Shown: positions 1-12,177 of the stretch, in pieces | Position numbering within the stretch: position 1 is the first letter of the stretch | Layout of the letters: every line of letters begins with the position of its first letter | Origin: Trichostrongylus colubriformis | Taxonomy: Eukaryota; Nematoda; Chromadorea; Rhabditida; Trichostrongylidae | Assembly (NCBI GenBank): GCA_963978905.1 | Contig: OZ022261.1 | Span: 15,535,475 to 15,599,474, forward strand | Reading direction: 5' to 3' | Length of the DNA: 64,000 nucleotides | Position numbers and translations under genes: made by a program | The notes under the pieces: generated by a model | Told to the model about the DNA's origin: nothing | The model's input: the letters and a program-made list of their open reading frames with translations, nothing else | Databases searched by the model: none

Positions 1-83
1 GCATGAATAGTATCGCTGCAAGATTGAGGCATTCTCCAAGGTTTCATTCTGACAGACTCGTTCTTTACTACAAGCATGCAATA

Positions 84-387
84 ATGTAGCGACTGAAGCT
101 CGAAAGTCTTCTGTCGAATGGCTTTTTAGTTGCAACTTTTTTTTTACTCAATCAATCCAAGCGGGATTTTAGTATGTTGCACCTGAGTGTTCTGCATATG
201 AGATATGTTGCTGTGCTACGGAACGGTGAAAGATTTGCGGTTCTATACAAGTTCCTGTTATGACACTAGCTTTTTCAGCCTTCCATGCTTACTACATACA
301 ACATACCGAAGTTGCCCAATATGGTTGAGCAGAAGAAAACTTATGACAAAAAAGCAATTTGCGGGACTTTTAGCGCTACTTACTGTA
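84..387. mobile_element. Degenerate CAGTAGCG-end MITE, copy 1
   Basis: The left end (tgtagcg ... gaaagtcttctgtcgaatgg) and right end (gggacttttagcgctact ... actgta) are imperfect inverted repeats that match the termini of better copies at 26724-27167 and 33095-33600. The interior has no transposase. The first 83 bases of the window show nothing recognisable. The TA-flanked CAGT ends suggest Tc1/mariner superfamily mobilisation in trans. Confidence 0.5.
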
Positions 388-1400
388 GCCTAACTTCAAC
401 TGCATTTATACTAGTTGTTATCGAACGAATGTAACTCCGCATCTACGTGTATATAACGAACGAATGATTGAATAAAGCAGTTGTTAGATTCTTCAAAGTC
501 TCAAATTATGAAGCAATGGAGGATTATACAAAGTTATTATTCGCTCCGATATGATTGTTAAACTGAAGTTCAGAAAATATATTTATATACAAATTATTTC
601 CGGGGGTCTTTTAGCAAAGAGTCTGTTTGATTTACGTGTTCCCATATCGAAGGATACTGAAGAATGACTTTTAAATCTACAACTTCCCCCAAAACTATAA
701 AATGCGAAATTGATGCTGCGTTTAAATTTCGTTTACGTTCAACGTCTACAGTGCGGACAGCGAGGGCTAGAAAAAATTCGACAGGATAAGTTCCAAGGCT
801 AGAGGACGTGGCAGGTCACAGAAATTACATTAATAACATTAATATAATGAGATAGAGCACGGAACTTGAAAAAAGTATATCGTCCGATTTTCCAAAAATT
901 TTCGTTTCACTCCAAAAATATATATGGAAGCTTCGTCAAGCAATGTACGATCAGGCACACAAGTCCAAAATCGATATTAATTGTATGAGCAAATTTACGA
1001 AAAAATACTGTCAGGGGCTTTAATGATCGAATTTCCCCCACTGAGTCAAAGGAAGGCCGAAACAGCAAATTTGTCATTACTCCCTCTCTTTCAATACCAT
1101 ACAGGGAAAAATCGGGACCAAAAGTTAACACAGAACTACTCTAAAGCTTGCATATGAATGTAAAGTAAATATATTAAAACAAAAACAAATATCCATATAA
1201 ATGGGTTAAATCTGGTTCCAGTGAAAGTACATCGAACATGACTTTTACATCTCCGATCGATACTCCTAGCAATAACCGATACGATTCACTAATCCGAGCA
1301 AGTCGAAAAAAGAAAAGAATTTCCTTATTTCAATCGCTACAGAATGGCTCCAAGTGACCTCGATACACAAATCTTCCAGCGGTACCCCAGTGAAGAAAGA
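207..1400 (+). repeat. Dispersed duplication R1, copy a
   Basis: This stretch aligns collinearly with 12178-13375 on the same strand, with scattered substitutions and small indels. Shared landmarks are the blocks ttgctgtgctacg, tccgggggtctt and cggtaccccagtgaagaaa. Both copies end at a G-rich tract. The homology begins inside the CAGTAGCG-end MITE, so the MITE was already present when the copies split. No coding potential is convincing. Confidence 0.75.
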
Positions 1401-2709
1401 GGGGGGGGGGGGCAGGGTCAAGCGTCCAGTTCAGGAGAATTTTCAAAAAAAAATTTCAAAAAATACGACCCTCCCCCCAAAACGGGGTCTCAATACGACC
1501 CCCCCCCCCTTCTTCAGTTCCGCTTCTTCTGTGGTTTCTACCAAACCAGCGCGATCTACTGGTAAATTAAGAGCCCATGGTAAAAAAACACTGACGTCAA
1601 ACCATTTCTGACAAAAGAGCGAAATAAGAACCTAACAAAACTCAGTACTCATATCCCTAGATAAATTCGTTTGAGATAAGGACCCAACCATTTCAGTATT
1701 TGTATTTTGAAACGAATGTGTTGCCCACCACTAGTAATGTGCTCGTCTTGTGATGACAAGGAAGAAGGCTTAATAGCCATGCAAGTAATGGGGCAGAGAT
1801 AAAGGACGAAAAAATAAGAATGGAAAAGTTAGAAGTTAAAATAAAAGGTAAATAGGCGCCCCATCTGATAGCGGTTCGCTACTGCGGCTGCGACGCGGCG
1901 ATCACGACGGAGCGCGTTATCTTCCCCATACTAAATTCCGACATTTTTAATACTTTAAACTTTACCTAGAACTCATCTGTTTTCCGAATGACTCCCTCAG
2001 ACCTACCTATTGGCCGCTTGCTTTCCCTAATGGTTGCTTAGTTCTCGATATGGGTTTCCAGATGAGGAAAATTTCTAAGAGTTTCATTCAAATGGCCATA
2101 CCTTCCTTCAATCTTAACCATATGAGCGCGTTTTGGTGAGGCGGGGTCTGCTAGGTTGTCGCTTTTGAATGACTACCTGAGCTATGCCATATCTTCAAAA
2201 CGAAGCAAGAAAAATTCAGGAAAGCCAGTTGAGGAATTTTTTTTTCGTCGAATTTGCGAAACCTCTCCAAGTTTCTTCCGAAAAATTGATTCATTGTTAC
2301 TCAAATCTTTCTAGTATGCATCCTTCGCTCTCGAAGACCTAGTGGGTGGGCGAGAAGCGTCGGTCAGCTTCTCTGTGGGATGCGCCATGCATGAGGATTT
2401 CATCAACATTCTCAATGAATACAAACGTTTTTCAGGTTCGCATAGTGGCCGTTTACACCAGATTAAGTACTTGCGATCGTAGTAAGATATGAAATAAGTC
2501 CATATCACCTAATTTTTCGTTTTCATCCCATCGTTTCTAGAGTGTCCATCCACGGTGGTACCCGTTGATAGATGTCGCTTTCCACGGTTAATCTGTGAAT
2601 TTCGGATGTGTCTCTGTACGTGGTCTCGGTGTCAGCGGACTAACGGAAGGGCTATTGGCGTTGGCCGGTTTCGTTGCGGACCGCGCCATGCATGATGTTT
2701 GCATGATGA
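1401..2709. other. Gene-free stretch with G- and C-runs
   Basis: A run of G at about 1400 and runs of C near 1500 flank a short repeat containing aatacgaccccc, seen again near 3260 and, on the opposite strand, near 26390 and 37670. A small GC-rich patch lies near 1870-1920. I see no gene, RNA or transposon end in the remainder. Confidence 0.5.
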
Positions 2710-2713
2710 TTAA

Positions 2714-3138
2714 AGGAATCGTCCACGGAAAATGAGTTTTTGTGTTACCCATGTATTTATGTTGTATTTGCCTAATGTTGGCCTCATGCAAAATTTCCCG
2801 CGAAAAAATGTGAATCTGGCTGAGATACAGCATCACAAAGTGCGGTCCCAGTGGGCGGGGCCTCCGTGTAAAAGCCTCGTACCGCGTCCGTCGTGGTCGG
2901 AGACGCATTGTAGAAACAGAAGGTTACGTAAACAGTCCTACTCTCCGTTCCCAACGGCAGCGGAAGACGGGACGAGGCTTTTACACGGAGGCCCCGCCCA
3001 CTGGGACCGCACTTTGTGGTGCTGTATCTCAGCCAGATTCACATTTTTTCGCGGGAAATTTTGCATAAGGCCAACATTAGGCAAATACAACATAAACATA
3101 TGGGTAACACAAAAACTCATTTTCCGTGGACGATTCCT
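2714..3138. mobile_element. TTAA-flanked foldback MITE, copy 1 (425 bp)
   Basis: The element is a near-perfect palindrome. It starts AGGAATCGTCCACGG and ends CCGTGGACGATTCCT, with TTAA on both sides (2710-2713 and 3139-3142). The two arms, each roughly 180 bp, include a CpG-rich block (gtgggcggggcctccgtgta) and flank a unique centre of a few tens of bases. TTAA target duplications are the hallmark of piggyBac-type transposases. The open frames in both arms are by-products of the palindrome. No transposase is encoded. Confidence 0.85.
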
Positions 3139-4172
3139 TTAAGTTACTAGTTTCGGGTTCGAACCCAATTAGACAATTTTTTCATTTCTCCCTCTCACTT
3201 CAGACCCCCAGCCTGAGAAATTCTGTTCATCATTGCCTACCTCAACGTTTACGACCCCCCTCCTAGCGGACCAAATACGACCCCCCCCCATCGAGGATTC
3301 CTCAACGGAGGCTTGACCCTGGGGGGGGGGGGGGGCATTCTATTCTTGTACAGAATGCGCTTTTGAAACATACATCCTCACGTGAAATCTGTGGACATTT
3401 TATCATGTTAAGGTATGTCAGTGTCAACGTTAAACACGTCTGACATGTCAATGATGCACAGCTTTCCAACGCCTCTAAAATAACCCCCCTAATAAAATAA
3501 GCAATAAACAATACAACAAACAACAACAAACAATAAACAATAAACAAGACTTAAGTCCAACGGTGACAATTCATTCCATGCAGGACCGCTGATCGATGTG
3601 CCGCGAGTGAAAGGGTTCCATATACTAATACACTCATGAAAACACCACCGCCACACGTTTATGCCTTTGAAGCCGCCAGTCGGGGCTGCTCGCCAGCTCT
3701 TCCGGCCATCTTGCGAGCCGACCCATGACACACATAAACAAATCCGCTGCTTCACTGATTCCCCGGCTTTTCCTGGTGTCAATGTCATGCCCAAGAGAAG
3801 GCTCTCCAAGAGTAATTATGCCGTAAAACATGGGAAACCCATGACTCTCTTTAGAAAAAAAGGTAAAATATATTTGAAGTAAAAAATATACACCTTCAAT
3901 ACAAATTATCAAAAAAGTTCACTTTGAAAAAGACTTCTTCGATGAAAATTTTTCTACCCTAATGCCTCAACAAGCTCCTAAGCTCACTATCCTTAAAATA
4001 CAAAAACTGAAACAAAATTCGAAATCAGTCTAGGGGTGTGACATGAAACTTTTAAAATTCCAAACATTTCAATGCAGTGGAATTCCCTATATATGTATAA
4101 ATATAAAACAAGTAAGTAATAGTAAGTGATACGTATAAATAAATCCATTCAAAAGCTATTATGAACATTGAG

Positions 4173-4390
4173 CTGGCAGTGGTGGTGTAGTAACATGTGG
4201 CGCCGCTCTCACTGGCATGATCCGTGGATTAAATCCAAGATGATCGCAACTAGGTCAGCTATGTCTCCCATACACCAGAGGTCGGCGAAATTATACCAGC
4301 TGCTCCCGAAAGTTACTGTAGACCGAATCGCATCAAAACGCTACTTCGATTTTGAATGGAGATAGAGTGAGTGGCGTATCCCGAGGAAAA
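4173..4390 (+). repeat. Possible tRNA-derived SINE-like repeat a
   Basis: The start (gtggtggtgtagtaacatg) resembles a tRNA 5' region with a pol III A box, and a degraded B-box-like block (gtggattaaatcc) lies about 50 bp downstream. A similar start occurs at about 5090. The 3' limit is uncertain, although both end near a similar ggcgtatcc / ggcgcatcc block. No poly-A tail or target duplication is clear. Confidence 0.25.
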
Positions 4391-5085
4391 GACTAGTCAG
4401 GCCAACCAGTTTCAAATATTTCCTAACTGTACATCAATGTACCATGAGACACCATCTAGGAGACTCTTAATCCCAATATTTTACAATTTTTAGCATGAAT
4501 TTGGAAATGAGATAGTATAGCACATGTTCATATTCCGCCGCTGGCACGACAACCTGTAATTAGTTTACCACCGTGCACAAGAAAATGAGAATCCGATTAT
4601 TTATAAAATTTTCGCGCACTACACCGTGAATCCCGAGGAATAACCCTTCGAATAACCTCGCCCCTCGTAGAACGTCTTCTTCGATAATTAAGCAAAATCT
4701 GACTGCGTAATCGATATTTGGGGAGCAAGCAAAAGTTATACTACCCCTTCCGATCACTACTAGCATTTCCCACCAATGTTTCAAAAATCGAAAGGAATTG
4801 CAGGTTGACATAAGCACATTGGTGATACTAACTGTTATCATCACTTATCATCAGCTATCTCTGACTCTTGGTGACTCATAACACTCATTGCAAGGAAAGC
4901 AGCCCGAAGTCAGCGTATAACGTGTTTTCGTAAATGTTTTGCTGCCTCGATTAAGGGAAAATTCGAAAAAAATCCTGGAAAAAGTGCTAAGGGTTCTTTC
5001 GAAAAAACTGATGTTGACCCACTTTTTTGCTCAGAATAACAAATACGTATAAATAGATTAACAAAGTGTCAAAGGAGTTGTGCAG

Positions 5086-5335
5086 CCGTGGTGTAACCGT
5101 TAGCAAGATTTAGATCTATTTCCAGTGATGGCCAGTAGATGGACATACAACCGTCAAGAAGTCCCCACGGAATTGAGCCGTATGACAACTACAGATAAAC
5201 TCCACAATCATCACAAATGACGGCATCAAGATACTGAAAGGTTACTTCACGACTACAACTTTGGGATGGCTGTAATTTCTTTTGAAATTCCCAGTGGAAA
5301 GCATATGCGTGGCGCATCCAGGTTGAACCACCAAG
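5086..5335 (+). repeat. Possible tRNA-derived SINE-like repeat b
   Basis: The block gccgtggtgtaaccgttagc looks like the D-arm/A-box region of a tRNA. The B-box position is degenerate. It is paired with the similar sequence at 4173 and could be a chance resemblance. Confidence 0.25.
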
Positions 5336-5589
5336 ATAAGGTACTATACGAGAACAAGTACTTTAAAAGAACTAATGTGCAGAAATTTCGAAACAAACCA
5401 GCTCCCTAGGATGAAAAACACATCTGTTCATCAATATTCCGTGCGAGTTGTCATCGCGAGTATTACGATGCGTTGTCATTTTAAATCAAAAATGTCGCCT
5501 CGACAAACGGGAGTTCGAGTTAATTAAACTTTGATTCCACATACAAATAATCATCATAAAAGGGGCCCTTTTCTACCACAATGGCGTTT

Positions 5590-7150
5590 AGGGGGTGTGT
5601 ACAAAGTGGTACGAATGGAAATTTTCGCACATATGGTGCGAGGAAACAATTACGAGGTGCGAGAATCAAGGGGTCATCTGTTGCCCAAAACTTACATTAA
5701 CAGCAAGTAAGGTCAAGTAACTAAGGTGTTAACTGACTGAAAAGGGGAAGAATCAAAATAAAAGAAATCGAATGATTTTAATTTCAAGTTTTAATATTGA
5801 TAATAATATTTTCAATAATTATTTGAATGGTCTATGCTTAGTAGAGCTTGGACATTGCTCATGCCCACCATTTCTCGTTTTCTAAGATCTATCAGGAGTT
5901 AAAGGAATCGTCCACGGAAAATGAGTTTTTGTGTTACCCATGTATTTATGTTGTATTTGCCTAATGTTGGCCGTATGCAAAATTTCACGCGAAAAAATGT
6001 GAATCTGGCTGAGATACAGCACCACAAAGTGCGGTCCCAGTGGGCGGGGCCTCCGTGTAAAAGCCTCGTACCGCGTCCGCCGTGGTCGGAGACGCATTGT
6101 AGGAACAGAAGGTTACGTAAACAGTCCTACTCTCCGTTCCCAACGGCGGCGGAAGACGGGACGAGGCTTTTACACGGAGGCCCCGCCCACTGGGACCGCA
6201 CTTTGTGGTGCTGTATCTCAGCCAGATTCACATTTTTTCGCGTGAAATTTTGCATGCGGCCAACATTAGGCAAATACAACATAAACATATGGGTAACACA
6301 AAAACTCATTTTCCGTGGACGATTCCTTTAAGCCATTATTTCATCTGGTAGCTACGCTCATTGAGATTACCTTCCGCACATTGTGGGAAGCTGCCTCTCA
6401 CCCTGTCCAGAAACTCGGTGCTTATAGTGATTTCCATGGTGGGCTCCGTCGCCCGCTGCGCACTACATATAAGAATATAAGATATGAGGTATCTTTATCA
6501 CCACTCAAGGAGATTTGCAAGGATCGTTGCCACCATTCGGACCATTCCTTAGTCTAGCAGGAGTTTACCAGGCATCTCTCCTACTTTTTTTGGAAGCTAA
6601 ATATTACAGAAGGACTGATCGAACCTTTGCCTGTTGGCTGTCACCTTGTGTTTGAAAATGATCATAGTCAAGCATAGAACCTCCAAATTTTCTGTCTTCG
6701 TGTTTTTGATGCTACTATAATACTACTCCCTCCACAGTAATTGCCTTCTAGGCTTAGCGCAGTCAGGTTTAGAACAATCAGAAAGGTCTGTTCCACTCAT
6801 CAAATCAGGGTTGCAAGCTTTGTTCATCACAAAGCTTTTGATTTCGAGGTAGGGTTGTCGTGGAACGCTTATTACATAAGTAGATTACTCTATTGACCGA
6901 GTCTTGTGCATATAACTAGACATTCCGTGACTTGCCTCAATTTGAATATATGTTTGTTCCGCTTATTACTTCCGTTTTCTAGTCAGAAAATTCTTTAATT
7001 ACTTGACCTTGCCTGTTGTTATAATGCAAGTTTTGGGCAGCAGATGACCCTTTGATTCTCGCACCTCGTAATTGCTTGCTCGCACCATAGGTGCGAAGCA
7101 TTCGCACTATATGTGCGAAAATTTCCATTCGTACCACTTTGTACCCACCC
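5590..7150. mobile_element. Long foldback element hosting a MITE
   Basis: Positions 5592-5725 and 6992-7149 are inverted copies of each other. Both contain gtacaaagtggtacgaatgg, the block around cgcacatatggtgcg, and gaggtgcgagaatcaa. The right arm carries an extra gtgcgaa... hairpin near 7090-7120. The intact TTAA MITE at 5903-6327 sits inside the loop. The rest of the loop (6332-6990) shows no gene. The superfamily is not identified, and the outer ends are blurred. Confidence 0.6.
5903..6327. mobile_element. TTAA-flanked foldback MITE, copy 2 (425 bp)
   Basis: This copy is almost identical in sequence and identical in length to 2714-3138, with TTAA at 5899-5902 and 6328-6331. The near-identity of two copies 3 kb apart, each with its own target duplication, indicates recent trans-mobilisation and not a segmental duplication, because the flanks are unrelated. 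Confidence 0.85.
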
Positions 7151-7503
7151 GCGTTTAGGTGGTCGCCAGCTAATTTAGGGTTGAGCCACGTATTCCAAAT
7201 TATCGACAAGTTTGCAAGACGGACTTACATACATGATTTCGGTGCCACATCAGAGCTTTTATGCTTGTGTGCTACGACGAAACTGACAAGTTTATCCCGC
7301 AGAGGTGCATGAGCGGTGGGTCGGAAAATCTCATCGACTAAAGTAACGCTAGATATTGTGCTCATGGATAGTACTACGATTCCACGCACTGCTCGCCCTA
7401 CCTATACAGCTTAACTTTGAAGCAGTCCTATCCCGCTCAAATAACACAGGCGACTAGGCCCAAAAAGAACCATTTTACCTCAGTTCGTGGTTTTAAAAAG
7501 TCT

Positions 7504-7914
7504 TTCAAAAGTTTCCAAATAAGTTTCTTTGCTACCTATATATTTATGTTGTATTTTGCCCAATAGGGACCGCATGCAAAGTTTTACGAGGAAAAGTGAG
7601 AATTCGGCTAAGATACGACTCCCCTAATTCTCGGAGGGGTAGGCAAAGCCTCCGAGTAAAAGCTTCGTCCCGTCCCCTGCCGGAAACGGAGAGTGGGACT
7701 GTTTACGTAACTTTCTGTTCCTAAAATGCGTCTCCGACCGCGGCGACGGGGTGGGCGTTTGCTCAGAGGCCCCGCCCACCCGGCCGAGACATTGTGGTGC
7801 TGTATCATAGCCAGATTCACATTTTTTCGCGTATATTTTGCATGCGGCCACTAGACGAATACAACATAAGTATGTGGGTATCATAAAAACTCACTTTTCC
7901 GAGGACGATTTCTT
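7504..7914. mobile_element. TTAA-type foldback MITE, diverged copy
   Basis: The interior blocks (tatttatgttgtatttt, aatacaacataag, gaggacgatttcttt) match the family, including the CpG-rich centre of each arm. The left terminus is badly eroded and the right end has lost the clean TTAA, so this copy is older than those at 2714 and 5903. Confidence 0.65.
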
Positions 7915-7938
7915 TGATAGAATGTTGTTCCAGCGACA

Positions 7939-7966
7939 GACATTTATTTATTTATTTATTTATTTG
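7939..7966 (+). repeat. (ATTT)n microsatellite
   Basis: Six or more tandem ATTT units lie immediately downstream of a diverged MITE. Confidence 0.85.
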
Positions 7967-9635
7967 ATATGTCAAAACGACATGCCGTAACCAGAGTCAA
8001 ATCATATCCTCTATGATGAAAAGCCTGGTTATTCGCATATGACAGCATGAGCATAGAGGGAAAGTAGTTATTTCTGGAGAAATTGGTATGGGAAGCCTAC
8101 TTCCACTTCCACCAACCAATCTGAGTCCAGTTTCATCGTAATTCTTGTCCGGTGACAAGAGCTATTCCATTCGTATTGAAAACCATCTATCGAGGTCTAC
8201 TACAGGTTAAAACATTCTCATTTCACTTCACTACGCTTCCTCACAGAGAAACCTTCTAGATTTCGTTGAAAACCACAGAGTTTCAATGGAGCCTAACTTT
8301 AAAAAGAGATGAACAAAGAGAAATCCGATCTCCTACAACGTTCTAGCATTTTCTCAGCGCCAACATCATCTGGTCCTTTAACAGAATAATCTAAACCGAT
8401 CTTGCCCTGCTCCAACCTGCGCTTCCATTTAAGATTCTAAATGACACCTACTGGGTTATGAGAGAAATTCGAACTTACCTCTCCTTCCGATGACATGATT
8501 TATATCATGAGACACAGCCCTTTTAGCTCGATCCTTGTGGCATTTGCAGGGCGTCCTTCTGTTTCTTGTATTTCTCAGGCCGCGTTCATACTCTGCGGTG
8601 CCGGCGACAGGGCGTGGCTGCGTGTCTCTGGGTCTCCACCTACACCACCCTGCCTCGTTGCCTGCGTCGTCTCTGAACCTCTCTCGTGCCACGCTGCCGA
8701 CGCTGAACGTGGCCTTACAAGATACCTATAGACTATTCAGCAAAATCTATTATACTTGCCAGGGAAGTTATCCGGGTGCTCACGAAAAATCTCCATAAAG
8801 ACAGGACGGAGATTAAGGAACGAGCCACCGCTGCCGTATGCATTTTCACAGATCAAGTTTCATGGTCAGATAGAGTTCGAGGCCACGCCTATGCCTACTG
8901 GTTGAAAAGTTCGTTCACCCACTGCCCAGCTCAAACCACGTAAGCGTTGTAGGGCACATTTCAAAAAGCGGAAGTCCTATGATCCTTTTTGGGACTTATC
9001 GGTCAATCTACAGCTGCAGAGAGTCTGCCCTTGACACGTACGGGTTGGTTATGAAGGAGCACAGAATCAGTGAATCAGATGACGCCCACCGTCTCAGCTT
9101 GACTCCACCCACCTTGGGTGGAGTCAGCGTATAAGCTTGCGCTGCTCCGATTTTACTTATAGAAATCGATTGCGGGTGCATCTCAAAAGAAATCAGCGGT
9201 GCTGAATGAATATATTCTTCACCCACGGTTTCATCTTTACTCGCCACACCATAATATCGCCGAAAACGAGAATACTAGCTAAAATGGGCTCGTTAGAAGG
9301 CCACAGCCATGCTATACAAGAAGAAAAAAACATAAATAAATTGAGTTGCAAGCAAGACCCATAACATGAGGGCCTCCGGACAATGCAAGATGGGTAACAG
9401 CTCAAGCGGAAAACAAAAAACAGCCAGACACACATGCCGGGCTATTGGTAATTTTGCCCGCAACGGCCGCTCTCAAGCTGACCCGCTAGGATTACGTACC
9501 GTTCAGCAAATAATCGCCTACATTCAGTCAGAATGATGAAAAATGTAGCGCTCGGTTTTTATCGCTACTTTTTTGGTATGCGCCATGAATTCCACTTTGA
9601 ATCAGGATTTATGGCCCTAAGGCATACTTTAGGGT
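7967..9635. other. Gene-free stretch
   Basis: A GC-richer patch at about 8540-8720 gives open frames on both strands, but neither looks like a known family. A perfect hairpin lies at 9101-9125 (gactccaccc / gggtggagtc, 5-nt loop). Nothing else is recognisable. Confidence 0.4.
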
Positions 9636-9885
9636 TCAGATGAAACTGCGAAAGCGCGGAGTCGCACTCGCGGCGCCGTCAGTACGAATCGTTTAGATTT
9701 CCGCTCAAGACGTAACGGGCTAGTACCGTGGAGGATCTTCGAAAGTCGAAGTTTGGAAGCTTCGGAAGTTCGCCTATGTCGTTGCTGTTGTTGCTGTTTC
9801 AACAGATGAAGCTGCAAACGACCCGCACTCGCCGCACCGCTCGCCGCGGGCGACCGCGCGTAAACCCGACCAATTGACCTCCACC
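9636..9885 (+). repeat. CpG-rich dispersed repeat (family X)
   Basis: This CpG-rich block contains cgcactcgcggcgccgt, cgctcaagacgtaacgggc and, further on, gctgcaaacgacccgcactc. The same arrangement recurs in the same orientation at about 22003-22240, 29195-29420, 34065-34300 and, more diverged, 44530-44660. It is not coding in a consistent frame and has no terminal repeats that I can define. Confidence 0.6.
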
Positions 9886-10388
9886 CACTCCCCCCTGGTG
9901 GGAGAGATTGCACTGATAAATGCTATACAAAGGGGAGGGAGTATTTTCAAGAGTGGGTTGTTACGAGAGGCTATTATTCACGTATACCGTGTGTGGTACG
10001 TTATTGACACGCTGCTCACGTGAAGAAAGTTTACCGTTCGACACGATACCCCCCTCCTTCCTGAGATGGCACTCATACTTCTTGGAATTCGAGCAGAGGA
10101 CATGTTAGTGACACGTTGATTATCTAAAAAATGTCAATATTCAACGTCTGACAAGATTGACATGTCGGTGTTGCTAGCTGTGCAACACTCTACGATGCCC
10201 CCTCCCCCCTCTGAATTAAATTGCACCAACATATCTTTTCGGTCGAATTTAACAGCCAGACGAAGGCATGTGGCATGTGAAATTTATTCAACGTATCTGG
10301 GCCCGGGAAGCGATCTCTTAAGCATGTGTGATAGCAACGACATTTGCCACTGCTCCGCTGCTTACGAATATCTCGAACTCAACTAATA

Positions 10389-10718
10389 GGTTGGTGCATA
10401 ATTAATGCGACTTCTTATTTTTACATTTTCCTGCAGTGACAATTTGTTCATTTATCAGTTAATTTGCTTCTTATGCACGTGAAGGTGCGCCGCAATACAC
10501 ATGCAGCAGAGACTATAAAAAATAAAATTTAAAAAACAAAAAAATAAAAAAATGAAAAATAAAATTGACGCATGGCGAATACCAAGTGAAAAGAAGTCCT
10601 AGACTGCGATGATAAAAGCGCTCCGGAATAATCATTTAAACACGTTTTTGTTGGATTTTATGACTGTTTTCTGTAAATAAAATGTTGAAAAAAGCTGCAT
10701 TAATGATGGACCAACCCA
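10389..10718. mobile_element. Mariner-like MITE (about 330 bp)
   Basis: The ends ggttggtgcataattaatgc and gcattaatgatggaccaacc are inverted repeats typical of mariner termini, flanked by TA on each side (10387-10388, 10719-10720). The interior is A-rich and encodes no transposase, so it is a deletion derivative mobilised in trans. Confidence 0.8.
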
Positions 10719-10720
10719 TA

Positions 10721-12177
10721 ATATACCCCCCCGCAAATGAAGTTCATTTTCCAGCTACGGCTCAGTCCTTTCAAATGTCACACTGTCAGCGTTTCACTCA
10801 GTGGTTTCAAAAAGTGCCGCCACCCCCCTATTGGGCTTAGATGATGTCAGCTGCCGCCTTTCATACGTCTACGTCCTCTCCAACAGAACTGAGAAGGTAA
10901 AGTGGTTACGTGAACCCACTGTCCTTCATGGATTTTCAAAATGAAAAGCAGAATTCCTGGGCCTGTGTCCACTTGCCGATACGATGGGGTAAGCGAATGA
11001 GCTTATGCTGGTTCAGCTTCCCCAACGACTTTTTTTTTATCAGTAGCCCCACGTCCGGGCTAATCCGTCGCAAAAATTTGCAATCGAACTTCCGGGCTCC
11101 AAGCGACTCTGCCAATTCAGAAGCACATTTCTGCAGTGGAGACTGGGAAAGGAAGTAATCTACTGGGAAAGGAGAATGGGTGCGCTTTCAGCAGCAGCAG
11201 GAGGGGGGGGGGGGGGTGAAGGGAGTTCAACTTGTTGATTGATAACCGTATTAGGTCTCCACACGTAAACTGTCAATAACGTGCCGTATATAGATGCTTC
11301 AAACACGCATAAACCTGTGAAGCAATTTAACTGTTCAATATTCATGTAAGGGACGTTATATTCAGCAATTGACCAGTTGTCCCTCCAGCAACGCAAACTA
11401 AACTGAACCAAGCTCCTTTTTCAGGACCAGGGTTGGGATTGCAGCCTTGAATATGAAACTATCAAGTAATATTATGGCGATCATGGATAAAAGCGAGAAT
11501 GGAATCATTAGGTTGTCCGGAAATATCGGATTAAATGCATGTTAGGGTTCAAAACAACATATCTTTGTCAGCCGATGTTGTGAGCGAGCCTAACTTGAGG
11601 GATTTGTGTTTCATGTCGGGTATATGTACCTGTCAGCAGCATGTGCCCATATCGTCTCCTGTCTCCAGTAGTGCCTTCGCAATGGATGACAAGAAGATGC
11701 TCTATCGACCAGTTCTGCTTCTCCAATACGGCTCCGGCCGATGCGCGAACGAGGCCCATCGCTTTCTCCAGGAGACAATGAAGGGGCCTGCCCCTTGTCG
11801 CTCGACGTGCTTCTACTGGGGTGTGTTGCAAGTGTTCCGATTCTAGAGGTCGGCACCGAATTGGGCCACCGCACGCGGCTGATTGTCCGAAGGGTGGCGG
11901 GTCCTACCGTCTGGGCTCTCTCAGATTAGCCTAAGCCTTTCCAGGGGAGGAGCTTTGGCAGCGTGTTTTTACCTGTCTTTACCTGATTCCAATCCGCCGT
12001 GCAACCTGACCTGACCTCACCAGTCGGAACAGTTGCACTCCACCCCTTCTACTGGTACCACAAGTTCGACAACGGTGACGAATCGCTCAAGAAATCTCAA
12101 CGCACACGTCGACCACAAACACAGAAGATACGGCTAGTGCTCGCTACCTGTGGTGGGGCTCGACTTGACCTATCTGC
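10721..12177. other. Gene-free stretch with one long G-run
   Basis: A G-run of about 15 lies near 11203-11217. Open frames at 11535-11929 on both strands overlap and show no family resemblance. A GC-rich stretch at 11700-12050 remains unexplained. No transposon ends were found. Confidence 0.35.

Larger units (their letters stand above)
3143..5589. other. Gene-free stretch with small repeats
   Basis: Positions 3230-3345 hold C- and G-runs of the aatacgaccccc repeat family. Positions 3480-3545 are A/C-rich low complexity (aacaaacaacaac). Positions 3410-3490 match a dispersed repeat seen near 10130, 13440 and 14050 (acgtctgacatgtcaa). A block gggttcgaaccc at about 3157 resembles a pol III B box but has no tRNA around it. 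Two weak tRNA-like starts near 4177 and 5090 are listed separately. Confidence 0.4.

Noticed and set aside
2732..3142. 136-codon frames in both strands of the MITE, repeated at 5921-6331
   Set aside because: They arise from the palindrome and are mirror images of each other. No protein family is evident.
3157..3168. gggttcgaaccc as part of a tRNA gene
   Set aside because: No acceptor stem, D-arm or anticodon arm can be folded around it.
8456..8800. Open frames on both strands in a GC-richer patch
   Set aside because: Openness follows from composition; no recognisable domain.
11535..11930. Overlapping frames of 60-103 codons on both strands
   Set aside because: No family resemblance and no splice context. 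Probably composition-driven.
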